64,000 bases of DNA from Haloglomus halophilum (GTDB lineage Archaea; Halobacteriota; Halobacteria; Halobacteriales; Haloarculaceae): assembly GCF_024298885.1 (NCBI RefSeq), contig NZ_CP101166.1:2975149-3039148 (forward strand), in the 5' to 3' direction. Position 1 is the first letter of the stretch. Each line of letters opens with the position of its first letter. A program made the position numbers and the translations under genes. Shown here piece after piece: positions 17,474 to 26,196 of this stretch. The notes under the pieces were generated by a model. It saw only the letters and a program-made list of their open reading frames with translations, had not been told where the DNA came from and did no database searches.

Positions 17474-17581
17474 TCCTGCGACGAACGAACGTGAGGAGCG
17501 GATGAGCTCGGCGGATTCCGAACCCTGCCACGAACGAGCGGAGCGAGCGAAGTGGCTCCGGTTCAACTCCGCCCCGACCCA
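17474..17581 (+). repeat. Rearranged partial copy of the tRNA-Val 3' end with a GAGCG-rich hairpin
   Basis: Bases 17560-17581 repeat the last 22 nt of tRNA-Val with two mismatches. Bases 17510-17524 carry the same T-arm in inverted orientation, so the two halves can pair (GGCGGA/TCCGCC and AACC/GGTT). Between them is a GAGCGGAGCGAGCGAA core closed by CCAC/GTGG. The arrangement resembles a decayed attachment site or a small element inserted at a duplicated tRNA tail. Confidence 0.7.
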
Positions 17582-17668
17582 CTTGCTGACCGGTCACTCG
17601 TGAAGGAGCGTCGCGTCTCCCGTCCCACGCGGCCCCGCCCCGACGGGCGGCATCCGCGACCCGGTCGA

Positions 17669-17675
17669 TTATATA
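17669..17675 (+). promoter_or_regulatory. TATA box of thiB
   Basis: TTATATA lies 24-30 nt upstream of the GTG start at 17699. The spacing indicates a leaderless transcript and supports the GTG start. Confidence 0.75.
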
Positions 17676-17698
17676 CAACGAGGTGTGACCACGCGGTA

Positions 17699-18763
17699 GT
17701 GAACCGACGGAACTTCCTCGCGGCGGCGGGCGGCGCGGCGACTGTCACGCTGGCGGGCTGCACCTTCGGCAGCAGCCCCGGCCGCGGCGACGGCGGCACG
17801 GACACCCTGGTCGTCGGCACGTACAGTTCCCTCATCGACTCGCCCTCCTCCTCGCCGGGCGCGTGGCTCAAATCCACGTTCGAGGAGGAGTTCGACATCG
17901 ACCTGGTGTGGCAGACTCCGAGCAACGAGCTGAGCCACTACGTCCAGCGCCAGCAGGCGGGCGTGGATATCGAGGCCGACCTGTACATGGGCCTCAATCC
18001 CGAGGACCTCGTCCGCGTCGACCGGGAGCTGGACGAGGCGCTGTTCGCCGAGGCCGGCGACATCGAGGGGCGGTCCGACATCAAGCCCGGACTGCAGTTC
18101 GACCCGCAGGAGCGGGCGCTCCCGTACGACACGGGCTACGTCAGCCTCGTCTTCGACGGTACCGAGATGACCGCGCCGGAGACGTTCGAGGGACTGCTGG
18201 CCGACGAGGTGCGGGGCGACCTCATCGCGCAGAACCCCGGCAGCTCCTCGACGGGCCGGGCCTTCCTCCTGCATACGGTCAAGGAGTTCGGCCCGGAGGG
18301 CTACCTCGACTACTGGGCGGACCTGCAGGCCAACGACGTGCAGGTACTGGGGTCGTGGGACGACTCGTACAGCGCCTGGAGCAGCGGCGAGGCGCCGATG
18401 GTCGTCTCCTACTCCACCGACCGGGTGTTCGCGGACGAGTCGGGGGCGAACCTGGAAGAACACCGGATCCGGTTCCTCAACGACCAGGCGTACGCCAACC
18501 CCGAGGGGATGGCCGTGTTCGCCGACAGCGACCGGCCGGAGGCGGCGCGACAGTTCATGTCGTTCCTCCTGCGCCCCGAGATCCAGGGCGAGATCGCCGT
18601 CCGGAACGTCCAGTTCCCCGCCACCGACACGGTCATCCTCCCCGAGGACTACGCCGAGCTGGCCCGGGAGCCGCCGGAACCGGTGACGTTCACCTACGAT
18701 GAGCTGCAGGGGAACGTGAGCGACTGGATCTCCGACTGGGAGCGCCAGTTCGCCGGTAACTGA
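17699..18763 (+). CDS. thiB: Thiamine-type ABC transporter substrate-binding lipoprotein
   Basis: A 354-aa extracytoplasmic binding protein. The N-terminus NRRNFLAAAGGAATVTLAGC combines a twin-arginine signal with a lipobox cysteine, typical of Tat-exported haloarchaeal lipoproteins. The mature part contains LVVGTYSSLIDSPSSSPG, ALPYDTGYVSLVFDG, LIAQNPGSSSTGRAF and VLGSWDDSYSAWSSGEAP, which I recognise from haloarchaeal ThiB proteins. It begins a three-gene transporter operon (thiB-thiP-thiQ) with a 4-nt gap to the permease. The GTG start is supported by the TATA box just upstream. The substrate is inferred from family resemblance. Confidence 0.88.
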   Translation: MNRRNFLAAAGGAATVTLAGCTFGSSPGRGDGGTDTLVVGTYSSLIDSPSSSPGAWLKSTFEEEFDIDLVWQTPSNELSHYVQRQQAGVDIEADLYMGLNPEDLVRVDRELDEALFAEAGDIEGRSDIKPGLQFDPQERALPYDTGYVSLVFDGTEMTAPETFEGLLADEVRGDLIAQNPGSSSTGRAFLLHTVKEFGPEGYLDYWADLQANDVQVLGSWDDSYSAWSSGEAPMVVSYSTDRVFADESGANLEEHRIRFLNDQAYANPEGMAVFADSDRPEAARQFMSFLLRPEIQGEIAVRNVQFPATDTVILPEDYAELAREPPEPVTFTYDELQGNVSDWISDWERQFAGN

Positions 18764-18767
18764 ACCG

Positions 18768-20618
18768 GTGACCGGACAGCGTCCAGCGAGCGACGAGGCG
18801 TCGGCAGACGACGATGGGGGGCCCGCGGGCGGGCGTTCCGGCAGCCTGCGCCGGGTCCGTGCGGCCGTCGAGCGGCGGGCGCTCCCGGTGCTCGCGGCTG
18901 CCGTCCTCGCGCTGCTGGTCGTGATGTTCTACTACCCGGTCGCGACGGTGTTCGTCGACGCCGTACTGGTGGAGGGGCGGCTGACGCTGCGGGTGTTCGC
19001 GGCCATCCTCACGGACCCGTTCTACCTCGGGGAACTCGCCCGGCTGTTCGCCGGCGACTCACCGCTGGCCGTCCTCCGGGCGCTGCTCTCGCCGGATCGG
19101 CGGCTCGGCATCGTCGGCTTCACCGCGTACCAGGCCGCGCTCTCGACGGTCGTCAGCGTCGCCGTCGGGGTGCCGCTGGCGTACCTGCTGGCCCGGTACG
19201 AGTTCCCCGGGCGCCGGACGGTGCGCTCGCTGACCATCCTCCCGTTCGTGCTGCCCTCCATCATGGTCGCGGTCGGCTTCTTCGCGGCGTTCGGCGCCGA
19301 CGGGACGCTGAACGCCGCCCTCGCCGCGGTCGGGCTGGGACCCGTCGACCTCCTGCCGAGTCTCGAGGCCATCGTCATCGCGCACGCGTTCTACAACGCG
19401 CCGCTGGTCGCGCGCATCACGACCGCGTCGTGGGAGTCGGTCGACGCCAGTGCCGTCGAGACGGCGCGGAGCCTCGGTGCGGGCCCCTTCCGTGCCTTCC
19501 GCGACGTGGTGTGGCCACAGGTCTACCCGGCGGTGCTGATGAGCGCGGCGCTGACCTTCGTGTTCACCTTCGGTACCTTCCCCATCGTGCTCGCGCTGGG
19601 GGGCTTCGAACTGGCGACTCTGGAGGTGTTCATCTACGGGCTCATCCGCGACCTGGCGTACGCCGAGGGCGCGGCGCTGGCGCTGCTCGAACTGGCCATC
19701 TCCCTGACGGTGCTGTACGGCTACCTCCGGTACGAGGCGGCGCACACGGTCGAGGCTGGCGGCATCCGGCCACAGGAACGTCGGCCCCTCCGCCCGCCCT
19801 CGTGGTCGCTCCGCGAACTGCTCCCCCGGGTCGGGCTGGCCGCGTACGCGGTCGTCGCGCTCGTGCTGTTCTGTCTCCCCATCGCGAGCATGGTGTCCGC
19901 CAGCCTCTCGGGGCCGGCGGGGTTCACGCTGGAGCACTACCGCTTCCTGCTGGAGCGGCAGGCCACCGGGGCGTCGTTCCAGGTCCGGCCGTGGCCCGCG
20001 GTCCGGAACTCGCTGCTGTTCGGGGCTGCGGCGCTCGCGGTGGCGCTCCCGATGGGCGTCGTCGTCTCGGTGCTGACGACGCGTGACTACGCCGGCCGGG
20101 AACTGGTCGACACCGTGGCGATGGCGCCGCTCTCCGTGTCGAGCATCGTCGTGGGGCTGGGACTGCTCCGGGGACTCGTCTTCGGCGTCGAGCTCGGCGG
20201 CGTGCGCGTCGCCGTCGGCGGAGCGCTGGCCATCGTCGCGGCACACGCCGTCTCAGGGTACCCCTTCGTGGTCCGGATCGTCGCGCCCGGACTGGCGTCG
20301 CTGGACCGACAGCTGGTCGAGTCCGCGCGGGCACTGGGCGCGCCGCGGGCGCGTGCATTGCTGGACATCGAACTCCCGCTGGTGTGGCCCGCGGTCGTCG
20401 CCGGCGCCGCCTTCGCCGCCGCCATCTCCATCGGCGAGTTCTCCGCGACGGCCGTCCTCGCCTCCGGAACCGGCCAGTACACGATGCCCATCGCCATCGA
20501 GCGGTTCATCGGCCGGCGGCTCGGCCCCGCGACGGCGATGGGCGTCGTCCTGCTGGTCGTGACGAGCGGGAGCTTCCTCCTCATCGACCGGTTCGGGGGT
20601 GACCGCGTTGGCCTCTGA
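18768..20618 (+). CDS. thiP: ABC transporter permease (ThiP-like, two fused permease domains)
   Basis: A 616-aa integral membrane protein with two binding-protein-dependent permease domains in tandem, about 12 transmembrane helices in all. The EAA loops are visible as ASAVETARSLGAGPFRAFRD in the first half and RQLVESARALGAPRARALLD in the second. This fused layout is typical of ThiP and iron-type permeases. The GTG at 18768 lies 4 nt after the thiB stop. The downstream ATPase gene overlaps its end by 20 nt. Confidence 0.9.
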   Translation: MTGQRPASDEASADDDGGPAGGRSGSLRRVRAAVERRALPVLAAAVLALLVVMFYYPVATVFVDAVLVEGRLTLRVFAAILTDPFYLGELARLFAGDSPLAVLRALLSPDRRLGIVGFTAYQAALSTVVSVAVGVPLAYLLARYEFPGRRTVRSLTILPFVLPSIMVAVGFFAAFGADGTLNAALAAVGLGPVDLLPSLEAIVIAHAFYNAPLVARITTASWESVDASAVETARSLGAGPFRAFRDVVWPQVYPAVLMSAALTFVFTFGTFPIVLALGGFELATLEVFIYGLIRDLAYAEGAALALLELAISLTVLYGYLRYEAAHTVEAGGIRPQERRPLRPPSWSLRELLPRVGLAAYAVVALVLFCLPIASMVSASLSGPAGFTLEHYRFLLERQATGASFQVRPWPAVRNSLLFGAAALAVALPMGVVVSVLTTRDYAGRELVDTVAMAPLSVSSIVVGLGLLRGLVFGVELGGVRVAVGGALAIVAAHAVSGYPFVVRIVAPGLASLDRQLVESARALGAPRARALLDIELPLVWPAVVAGAAFAAAISIGEFSATAVLASGTGQYTMPIAIERFIGRRLGPATAMGVVLLVVTSGSFLLIDRFGGDRVGL

Positions 20619-21684
20619 CCCGCCCCCGGCGCTGGAGCTGGACGGCGTGACCCGGCGCTACGGCGGCACGACCGCGGTCGACGACCTCTCGCTGTCGGTC
20701 GACGAGGGCGAGTTCTTCACGCTCGTCGGTCCCTCGGGCTGCGGGAAGACGACGACCCTCCGGCTCATCGCGGGCTTCGAGGCACCCACCAGTGGCACGG
20801 TCCGGTTCGGCGGCCGCGACGTGGCCGGGGTCCCGCCAGAGGACCGCGATGCCGGCGTGGTCTTCCAGAGCTACGCCCTCTTCCCCCACATGACGGTCGC
20901 GGAGAACGTCGCGTACGGGCTGAACTTCGTGGACCCGCCGGGCGGGGTGAGCGAGGCCGAGCGGGTGGCCGAACTGCTCGAACTGGTCGACCTGCCCGAC
21001 GCGGGCGACCGCGACCCCGACAGCCTCTCGGGCGGCCAGCAACAGCGCGTCGCGATGGCCCGGGCGCTGGCCCCCGGCCCCGACGTGCTCCTGCTCGACG
21101 AGCCGATGAGCGCGCTGGACGCCCGCCTCCGCGAGCAGCTCCGGGTCCAGGTCCGGGAGATACAGCAGGAGCTGGGCATCACGACGGTGTACGTCACCCA
21201 CGACCAGGAGGAGGCCCTCGCCATCTCCGACCGGGTGGCCGTGATGCGCGACGGCGCCGTCGAGCAGGTCGGCCGGCCGCGGGATATCTACCGGCGGCCC
21301 GCCTCCCGGTTCGTCGCCGAGTTCGTGGGCGACAACAACGTCCTCGACGGGGAAGTCCGCGCCGTCGCGGACGGGACGGCCACGGTCGTGGTCGGCGGGG
21401 AGCCGTTGTCGGTCGGGCTCGCCGACTGGGACGGCGGGGCGGTCTCGGTCGGCGACCGGCTCACCGTCTGTGTTCGGCCCGAGGCGCTGTCGGTCGGCGG
21501 TGGGCCGAACTGTCTCACCGCGACCGTCGAGAGCGCGGAGTTCCTCGGCGAGACGACACGGGTCCACCTCGACTGGACCGGTCACGAGCTCCTGCTCCGG
21601 ACGCGAGACCCGTTGACCGGCGAGGTGACGGTCGGGTTCGACCCCGCAGACGCTCATGTGGTCGCGCGTCACGACCATATGTGA
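20599..21684 (+). CDS. thiQ: ABC transporter ATP-binding protein (ThiQ-like, with C-terminal TOBE region)
   Basis: A 361-aa ATPase energising the upstream permease. Walker A GPSGCGKTTT (about residue 43), Q-loop VVFQSYALFPHMT, signature LSGGQQQRVAMARAL, Walker B DVLLLDEPMSALD and the switch His in YVTHDQEEAL are all present. The C-terminal 120 residues (about 245-361) form a TOBE-type regulatory region, longer than in bacterial ThiQ and more like spermidine/iron importers. The GTG start overlaps thiP by 20 nt. The thiamine assignment rests on ThiB. Confidence 0.9.
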   Translation: MTALASDPPPALELDGVTRRYGGTTAVDDLSLSVDEGEFFTLVGPSGCGKTTTLRLIAGFEAPTSGTVRFGGRDVAGVPPEDRDAGVVFQSYALFPHMTVAENVAYGLNFVDPPGGVSEAERVAELLELVDLPDAGDRDPDSLSGGQQQRVAMARALAPGPDVLLLDEPMSALDARLREQLRVQVREIQQELGITTVYVTHDQEEALAISDRVAVMRDGAVEQVGRPRDIYRRPASRFVAEFVGDNNVLDGEVRAVADGTATVVVGGEPLSVGLADWDGGAVSVGDRLTVCVRPEALSVGGGPNCLTATVESAEFLGETTRVHLDWTGHELLLRTRDPLTGEVTVGFDPADAHVVARHDHM

Positions 21685-21780
21685 GTCCGCCGAGACGAGG
21701 CAGAATCCGCCACGGGCAGGTCCGGCACGGCGACCGCAGGCCTGGACGGGCCCGACCAGCGACCGGCGACCACGAGAACG

Positions 21781-22326
21781 CTACCGCCGGGGTCGGCGCT
21801 CGTTCTCGTCCGGCTGTTGTTCGCCCGGCTGTTGTTCGCCCGGCTGCTGCTCGACCGGCTGGTCAGGGTCGGCGATATCGTCGGCGAGGTCTTGGTACCC
21901 GAGACGCTTGGCCACCCGTGCGGCGCCCCAGCGGAGCTTCTCGACCTGCGGGATGTTCCGGATGGTCACGAGCAACTGCCCCGCGCCCAGAAGGCCCATG
22001 AAGCCGAGACTGATGGCGAACAGGTAGTCCCCGCCGAGGTAGAAGTTGACCGCGAACACGAAGAAGCCGAGGCTGAACCCGGCCTCGATCTTCGCCTCCA
22101 GCAGGTTGATGGTCCGGTCGACCTTGTCGAGGCGGCGGTCGACGGCCACCAGCGTCCGGTTGGCCTCCTTGACGGCCTCGCCGGCCTCGTCCTCGACGCG
22201 CTCGACCCGTTCCAGCGTATCGTTGACATCGTTCACGAGGTCCTCCGCCTGGGTGATGGCCTCCGTGAACCCGTCGTCGCTCAGTAGTTCGACCAGTTGG
22301 CGGACGTTGTTGACCTCCGACAGCAT
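21781..22326 (-). CDS. Coiled-coil membrane protein
   Basis: A 181-aa protein: residues 1-85 form an alpha-helical, probably coiled-coil region (LVNDVNDTLERVERVEDEAG, ANRTLVAVDRRLDKVDRTIN), then one or two membrane helices (GFSLGFFVFAVNFYLGGDYL and FAISLGFMGLLGAGQLL), and a charged C-terminus with a short PGEQQ repeat encoded by direct 15-nt repeats. The ATG at 22326 is preferred over one 16 codons upstream because the extension is basic and lies in the divergent promoter region. It is divergent from fxsA. Function unknown. Confidence 0.7.
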   Translation of the reverse strand: MLSEVNNVRQLVELLSDDGFTEAITQAEDLVNDVNDTLERVERVEDEAGEAVKEANRTLVAVDRRLDKVDRTINLLEAKIEAGFSLGFFVFAVNFYLGGDYLFAISLGFMGLLGAGQLLVTIRNIPQVEKLRWGAARVAKRLGYQDLADDIADPDQPVEQQPGEQQPGEQQPDENERRPRR

Positions 22327-22437
22327 ACCCACACCAGAAACGGCGAGCCTATCCCTCTTTGGGCGGGCCGACATCGGAGCGGGCGCGGGCGTGGCTCCAG
22401 GCCAAGCGTTTTGCGTCGCACCCGCCGAGCCACTGGT

Positions 22438-23043
22438 ATGTTCGGCCTCCTGCTGTTGTTCGCCCTGCTTCTCTCGCTGGCCGATGCCCTCTTCCTCGTG
22501 GTCGTCGCGGGGGAGATCGGCGCGCTCCCGACGGTCGGGCTGGTAGTACTGACCGCCCTGCTCGGCTCGTTGCTCGTCCGCAGCGAGGGCCGGGCCACGC
22601 TCCGTCGCCTCCAGCGGCGCGCCCAGCAGATGGAGGCCCCGACCGACGAACTGCTGGACGGCGCGCTCATCCTCGCGGGCGGCGCGTTCCTCATCACCCC
22701 CGGCCTGCTGACCGACCTGACCGGGTTCCTGTTCGTCGCCCCGTTCACGCGCTACCCGCTCCGGGTCGCGCTCAAGCGGTGGGTCGTCGGCCCGTACATC
22801 CGCGAGAAGATGGAGAACGGCAGTATCAACGTCCAGTTCGGGTCGATAGGTGGTGGCGGCGGCTTCGGGGGTGCGGGGGGCGCGGGGAGCGCCGGTGGCG
22901 CTGGCTGGTCGGGCCCCGACGACGGACCCGGTGGCCGGTCGTCCTCCGGCGACTCGGACGGCGGAGACGACGTCTACGACCTCGGAGACGACGCCTACGA
23001 CATCGATGTCGGGGAGACCGAAGAGGAAGGCCGGGAGCGGTGA
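22438..23043 (+). CDS. fxsA: FxsA-family membrane protein
   Basis: A 201-aa protein with the FxsA (suppressor of F exclusion) domain: LADALFLVVVAGEIGALPTV, a second helix, and the conserved AGGAFLITPGLLTDLTGFLF followed by Arg-rich ALKRWV. The C-terminal 60 residues are a Gly/Ser/Asp-rich haloarchaeal extension that is probably disordered. A GTTTTGC box about 28 nt upstream supports the ATG at 22438. In bacteria FxsA is a cytoplasmic membrane protein of unclear role in phage exclusion. Confidence 0.88.
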   Translation: MFGLLLLFALLLSLADALFLVVVAGEIGALPTVGLVVLTALLGSLLVRSEGRATLRRLQRRAQQMEAPTDELLDGALILAGGAFLITPGLLTDLTGFLFVAPFTRYPLRVALKRWVVGPYIREKMENGSINVQFGSIGGGGGFGGAGGAGSAGGAGWSGPDDGPGGRSSSGDSDGGDDVYDLGDDAYDIDVGETEEEGRER

Positions 23044-23368
23044 CCGATACCCGCGGCGGCTGATTCACTGACGGTATCCCATCGCCCCCGGCTATCCTCT
23101 TGCTCAGTGAATATCCATTCAAAATATCCAATCCTGCATAAGTTGCGCATTTATTCGCATAATTCGGGTTAAAAATACGAAACTTTCATGTAACGGATTC
23201 TCGAATGCCTCAGGCAGGTTACGACGGGGCGACTACCGACCGGCCGCGAGCGCCGTTATGACCGTCGCAGCGCGCGGCCGGGATGAGGGGTAACAAGCCC
23301 CGGTGTCCACAACGCATAAACGGCCGCCCGGGCACGGTTACCCGAATGGACGCCAGGGGGGTCAGACG
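23044..23368. other. AT-rich intergenic region
   Basis: The stretch of 325 nt contains an AT-rich island at about 23098-23205 with several TATA-like strings (GTTAAAAATACG, GCATTTATTCGCATAA) and a small TGCG/CGCA inverted repeat. It contains no supportable gene. It probably holds the promoter region of the DUF4129-type operon downstream and the fxsA terminator. Confidence 0.5.
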
Positions 23369-25495
23369 GTGACCGGAAGCGGCCGCCAGCCGGGTCGGGC
23401 GCTACTCGCGCTGGTGGCGGCGTTCGGACTCGTGCTCGCGGCGGGTATCCTGCCGATGTTCGGCGCTGCCGCGCCGGCCGGTGATGTGGCCCGCGAGATC
23501 GGCGCCCTCGCCAGCGACGGCGCCGGGGACGGCGAGGGGGGGCCGTCAGTGCGCGCGCCCGGCGGGTCCGGTGGGTCAGGCGGCCCCGGCGGGTCCGGCG
23601 GGCCCGGACTGGGCGACAGCGGCGTGCTGGGCGGCGACGCACCGGCACCACTCGTCGAGAGCCTGCTGCGCCTCGTCGGTGGCCCGCGAGGGAGTGGTGG
23701 CGGTGGCGGTGGTGGCGGTGGTGGCGGTGGTGGTAGCGGCGGCGCGGCTGGTAGTGGTGGTGGGTCCGGCGGTAGCGGTGGCGGGTCCGGTGGCGGCGGC
23801 CTGTTCGGCGGCGGTGGTGGCAGCGGCGGTGGCGCCGGCAGCAGTGGTGGTAGCGGCGGCGGGCTGCTCGGCGACCTGTTCGGTGGCGGCGGTTCGAGCG
23901 GTTCGGGGGGCGCCGGCGATAACGGCGGCTCACAGGCCGGCACCGGCGCCGACGGCGGCTGCCTGTCGTCGGGCGAGTACCGGCTCTGCTTCGGCAGCAA
24001 GCTCACCGCCGGGAGCGAGACGACGGTGCGGGTCACGCGCGACGGTGAGCCGGCGTCCGGTGTCGTCGTCACGTTCGACGGCGAGGCGGTCGGCCGGACG
24101 GACGCCGACGGGGAGGTCACCGCCATCGTCCCGTACGTGCGCCAGCTCTCGGTCGGCGTGCGCGCCCCGGCGAGTGCAATCCAGCCGGTCGCGGACCGGC
24201 AGTACTCGCTCGCACAGCCCGACGACGGGGCGGTCACCGTGACGGTCGACAGCGACCTGCGCATCGAGGTGGCGGACGACCCCGACCCCGGCGGCACGGT
24301 GGGCATCCGGACGCTGGTCGGTGACCAGCCGGTGCCGGACGCGACCGTCCGAGTCGACGGCGAGACGGTCGGACGGACGGACCGCGCGGGGCGCCTGCAG
24401 GTCCCGCTGCCGGTCGCGGAGACGGCGACCGTCGCGGCCGAGCGTGGCGACCTCGCGGCGTCGCGGAGCCTCACGCTCGCGCGGATCGAGGTCACCCTGG
24501 GCGCGGGGCTCGTGCCCCTGGCGGTTCCCGGACAGCCGACGACCGTCACGGTCACCGACGGCGGCGAGCCGGTGACGAACGCAAGCGTCGCGGTCGCCGG
24601 GGGTACGGCCGGGCGGACGGACGCGAACGGCACCGTCGCGGCGATGCTGCCGCTCGCACCGACGACGGACGTGACGGTCACGACGGCGGCGGGGCTGGCG
24701 GTCACCCGGTCGAAGGCCATCTTCGTCGGGCCGCTGGTCGCGCTGTTGCTCCTGCTGGGCCTGCTCGGCGCGGTCGGCTACGTCTACCGGCAGTCCGAGG
24801 TGACCGGTCGCGGGCTGCTGGCGCAGGCACGGGCGACGCTGTCGGCGCTCGCCGCGGACCTGCTGTCGGCGCTGGTCGGGCTGTCGAGCGGCATCGAGGA
24901 GGTCCTGGCCGACCTGCGCGAGGAGCTGCGAGCGGCCATCGCCGCCGTCTCGGCGCCGGACGTGTCGGTGCGCGCGTTCGTCCGCGAGCGCCTGGCCGCG
25001 TTGCGGGCCGCCGTCCGCGGTGCGCTCGGTGCGCCGCTGGCCCGACTCCGGAACCGGGGCGAGACGGGCACCGATACGGGTGCCGCCACGGCGGCGGCGA
25101 CCGACGCGGACCGTGTCGACCCGCGCGAGCGCATCGAGCGGCTCTGGGGCCGGTTCGTTCGTCGGGTCGGGCTCACGCGGGCGCGGACGCGAACGCCCGG
25201 CGAGGTCGCGGGGCAGGGCGTCTCACGCGGGCTCCCGCCCGAGCCGGTGGAGCGACTGACCGACGCCTTCCGCGTCGTCGAGTACAGCGATGCCGACCCC
25301 GCGGCCCACGTCGAGGCCGCGACGGACGCGGCCGGAGAACTGGACCTCGACGGGGACGCGACGCCCGACGAGATGGACGGAGCTGGGTCCGTCGACGGGA
25401 CGGACACCGACGGCCCGGTCGGTGAGGGAGATGCCGACGAGCCAGCAACGGCGGCCGGGACGAGCGACTCGGCTACGGAGGAGGGATTCCGATGA
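23369..25495 (+). CDS. Large DUF4129-type membrane protein with Gly-rich and Ig-like regions
   Basis: A roughly 708-aa protein starting a four-gene operon. It has an N-terminal signal-anchor helix (ALLALVAAFGLVLAAGIL), a long Gly/Ser-rich stretch at about 60-195, and three Ig/carboxypeptidase-regulatory-like repeats sharing a GRTDxxG core (about 230, 325, 405). A transmembrane helix (VALLLLLGLLGAVGYVY, about 450) and a C-terminal cytoplasmic region with the DUF4129 signature RGLPPEPVERLTDAFRVVEYS follow. The GTG at 23369 is chosen because the helix follows directly; a GTG 22 codons earlier is possible. DUF4129 proteins accompany DUF58/MoxR modules. Exact role unknown. Confidence 0.75.
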   Translation: MTGSGRQPGRALLALVAAFGLVLAAGILPMFGAAAPAGDVAREIGALASDGAGDGEGGPSVRAPGGSGGSGGPGGSGGPGLGDSGVLGGDAPAPLVESLLRLVGGPRGSGGGGGGGGGGGGGSGGAAGSGGGSGGSGGGSGGGGLFGGGGGSGGGAGSSGGSGGGLLGDLFGGGGSSGSGGAGDNGGSQAGTGADGGCLSSGEYRLCFGSKLTAGSETTVRVTRDGEPASGVVVTFDGEAVGRTDADGEVTAIVPYVRQLSVGVRAPASAIQPVADRQYSLAQPDDGAVTVTVDSDLRIEVADDPDPGGTVGIRTLVGDQPVPDATVRVDGETVGRTDRAGRLQVPLPVAETATVAAERGDLAASRSLTLARIEVTLGAGLVPLAVPGQPTTVTVTDGGEPVTNASVAVAGGTAGRTDANGTVAAMLPLAPTTDVTVTTAAGLAVTRSKAIFVGPLVALLLLLGLLGAVGYVYRQSEVTGRGLLAQARATLSALAADLLSALVGLSSGIEEVLADLREELRAAIAAVSAPDVSVRAFVRERLAALRAAVRGALGAPLARLRNRGETGTDTGAATAAATDADRVDPRERIERLWGRFVRRVGLTRARTRTPGEVAGQGVSRGLPPEPVERLTDAFRVVEYSDADPAAHVEAATDAAGELDLDGDATPDEMDGAGSVDGTDTDGPVGEGDADEPATAAGTSDSATEEGFR

Positions 25496-26196
25496 GTAGC
25501 GGCGACGACGTGCGCCTCCGGAACTCGGTCCTCGGCATCGGTAGCCTGCTGGCGGTCCTCCTCGCGGCGGTGGCGGTGCTGGCACCGGGTGCGGTCCCGC
25601 TGCCGCCGCCGGTCCGGGCCGTGCTGACGACGCTGCCGCCGGGCGTAGTGCTCGCGATGCTCGTGTTCGTCGGGGTCGTCCTGCTGCTGGTCCGGTCGCG
25701 CGGGTCGCGAGCCGACCCGCCGGAGCCGCTCGTCGAGCGCGAGGTGCCGACCGCCCGCGCGACGGAACTGGGCAGCGAGTTCGACGACCGGCTGGCGACG
25801 GCGACCGACCTCGACGCCGACAGGGCGCGCCGCCTGACCGCACGCGAGTCGGTTGAGGCGACCGTCCGCGATAGCGCCGTCGAGGCGTACGCGCTGGACG
25901 CCGGCGTGGACCGGGAGGCCGCGGCCCGGGCCGTCGAGAGCGGCGCGTGGACCGAGGACCGCCGGGCGAGCGCCCTCGTTGGCGGGCCCGGGGCGCCGAG
26001 CCCCTCGCGACTCCGGTGGCTGCTCGACCTGCTGCTGACCGGGAGCGCCTACCGCCGCCGCGTCCGCCACGCGGTCGCCGAGGTCGAGCGACTGCTGGCC
26101 GGTGACCCCGGGGAGGGCGGTGGCGACGACGGCGACCAGGCGACCGAGACCCTGGCTGACGGAGCCGGAGCCGGAGACGGAGGTGCGTCCGCGTGA
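25492..26196 (+). CDS. Two-helix membrane protein of the DUF58/MoxR cluster
   Basis: A 234-aa protein overlapping the previous stop by ATGA. The N-terminus has two hydrophobic helices (GIGSLLAVLLAAVAVLAPG and PPGVVLAMLVFVGVVLLLV) followed by an acidic cytoplasmic part, with a predicted helix at LDADRARRLTARESVEATVR. Position and architecture match the DUF7269-like proteins found in haloarchaeal DUF58 clusters, but I only recall that family loosely. The downstream DUF58 gene overlaps its stop. Confidence 0.7.
   Translation: MSSGDDVRLRNSVLGIGSLLAVLLAAVAVLAPGAVPLPPPVRAVLTTLPPGVVLAMLVFVGVVLLLVRSRGSRADPPEPLVEREVPTARATELGSEFDDRLATATDLDADRARRLTARESVEATVRDSAVEAYALDAGVDREAAARAVESGAWTEDRRASALVGGPGAPSPSRLRWLLDLLLTGSAYRRRVRHAVAEVERLLAGDPGEGGGDDGDQATETLADGAGAGDGGASA

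Noticed and set aside
18000..21684. Possible iron or spermidine importer instead of a thiamine transporter
   Set aside because: The binding protein has ThiB-like blocks (VGTYSSLIDSPSSSPG, NPGSSSTGRAF) that fit thiamine best, although the ATPase tail is TOBE-like; kept as thiamine with the caveat noted.
21795..21850. Direct repeats in the coiled-coil membrane protein gene
   Set aside because: They are in-frame PGEQQ codon repeats at the disordered C-terminus.
23699..23910. GGTGGC-rich stretch considered as a possible CRISPR or satellite
   Set aside because: It is in frame within the DUF4129-type protein and encodes a poly-Gly/Ser linker; no regular spacer structure.
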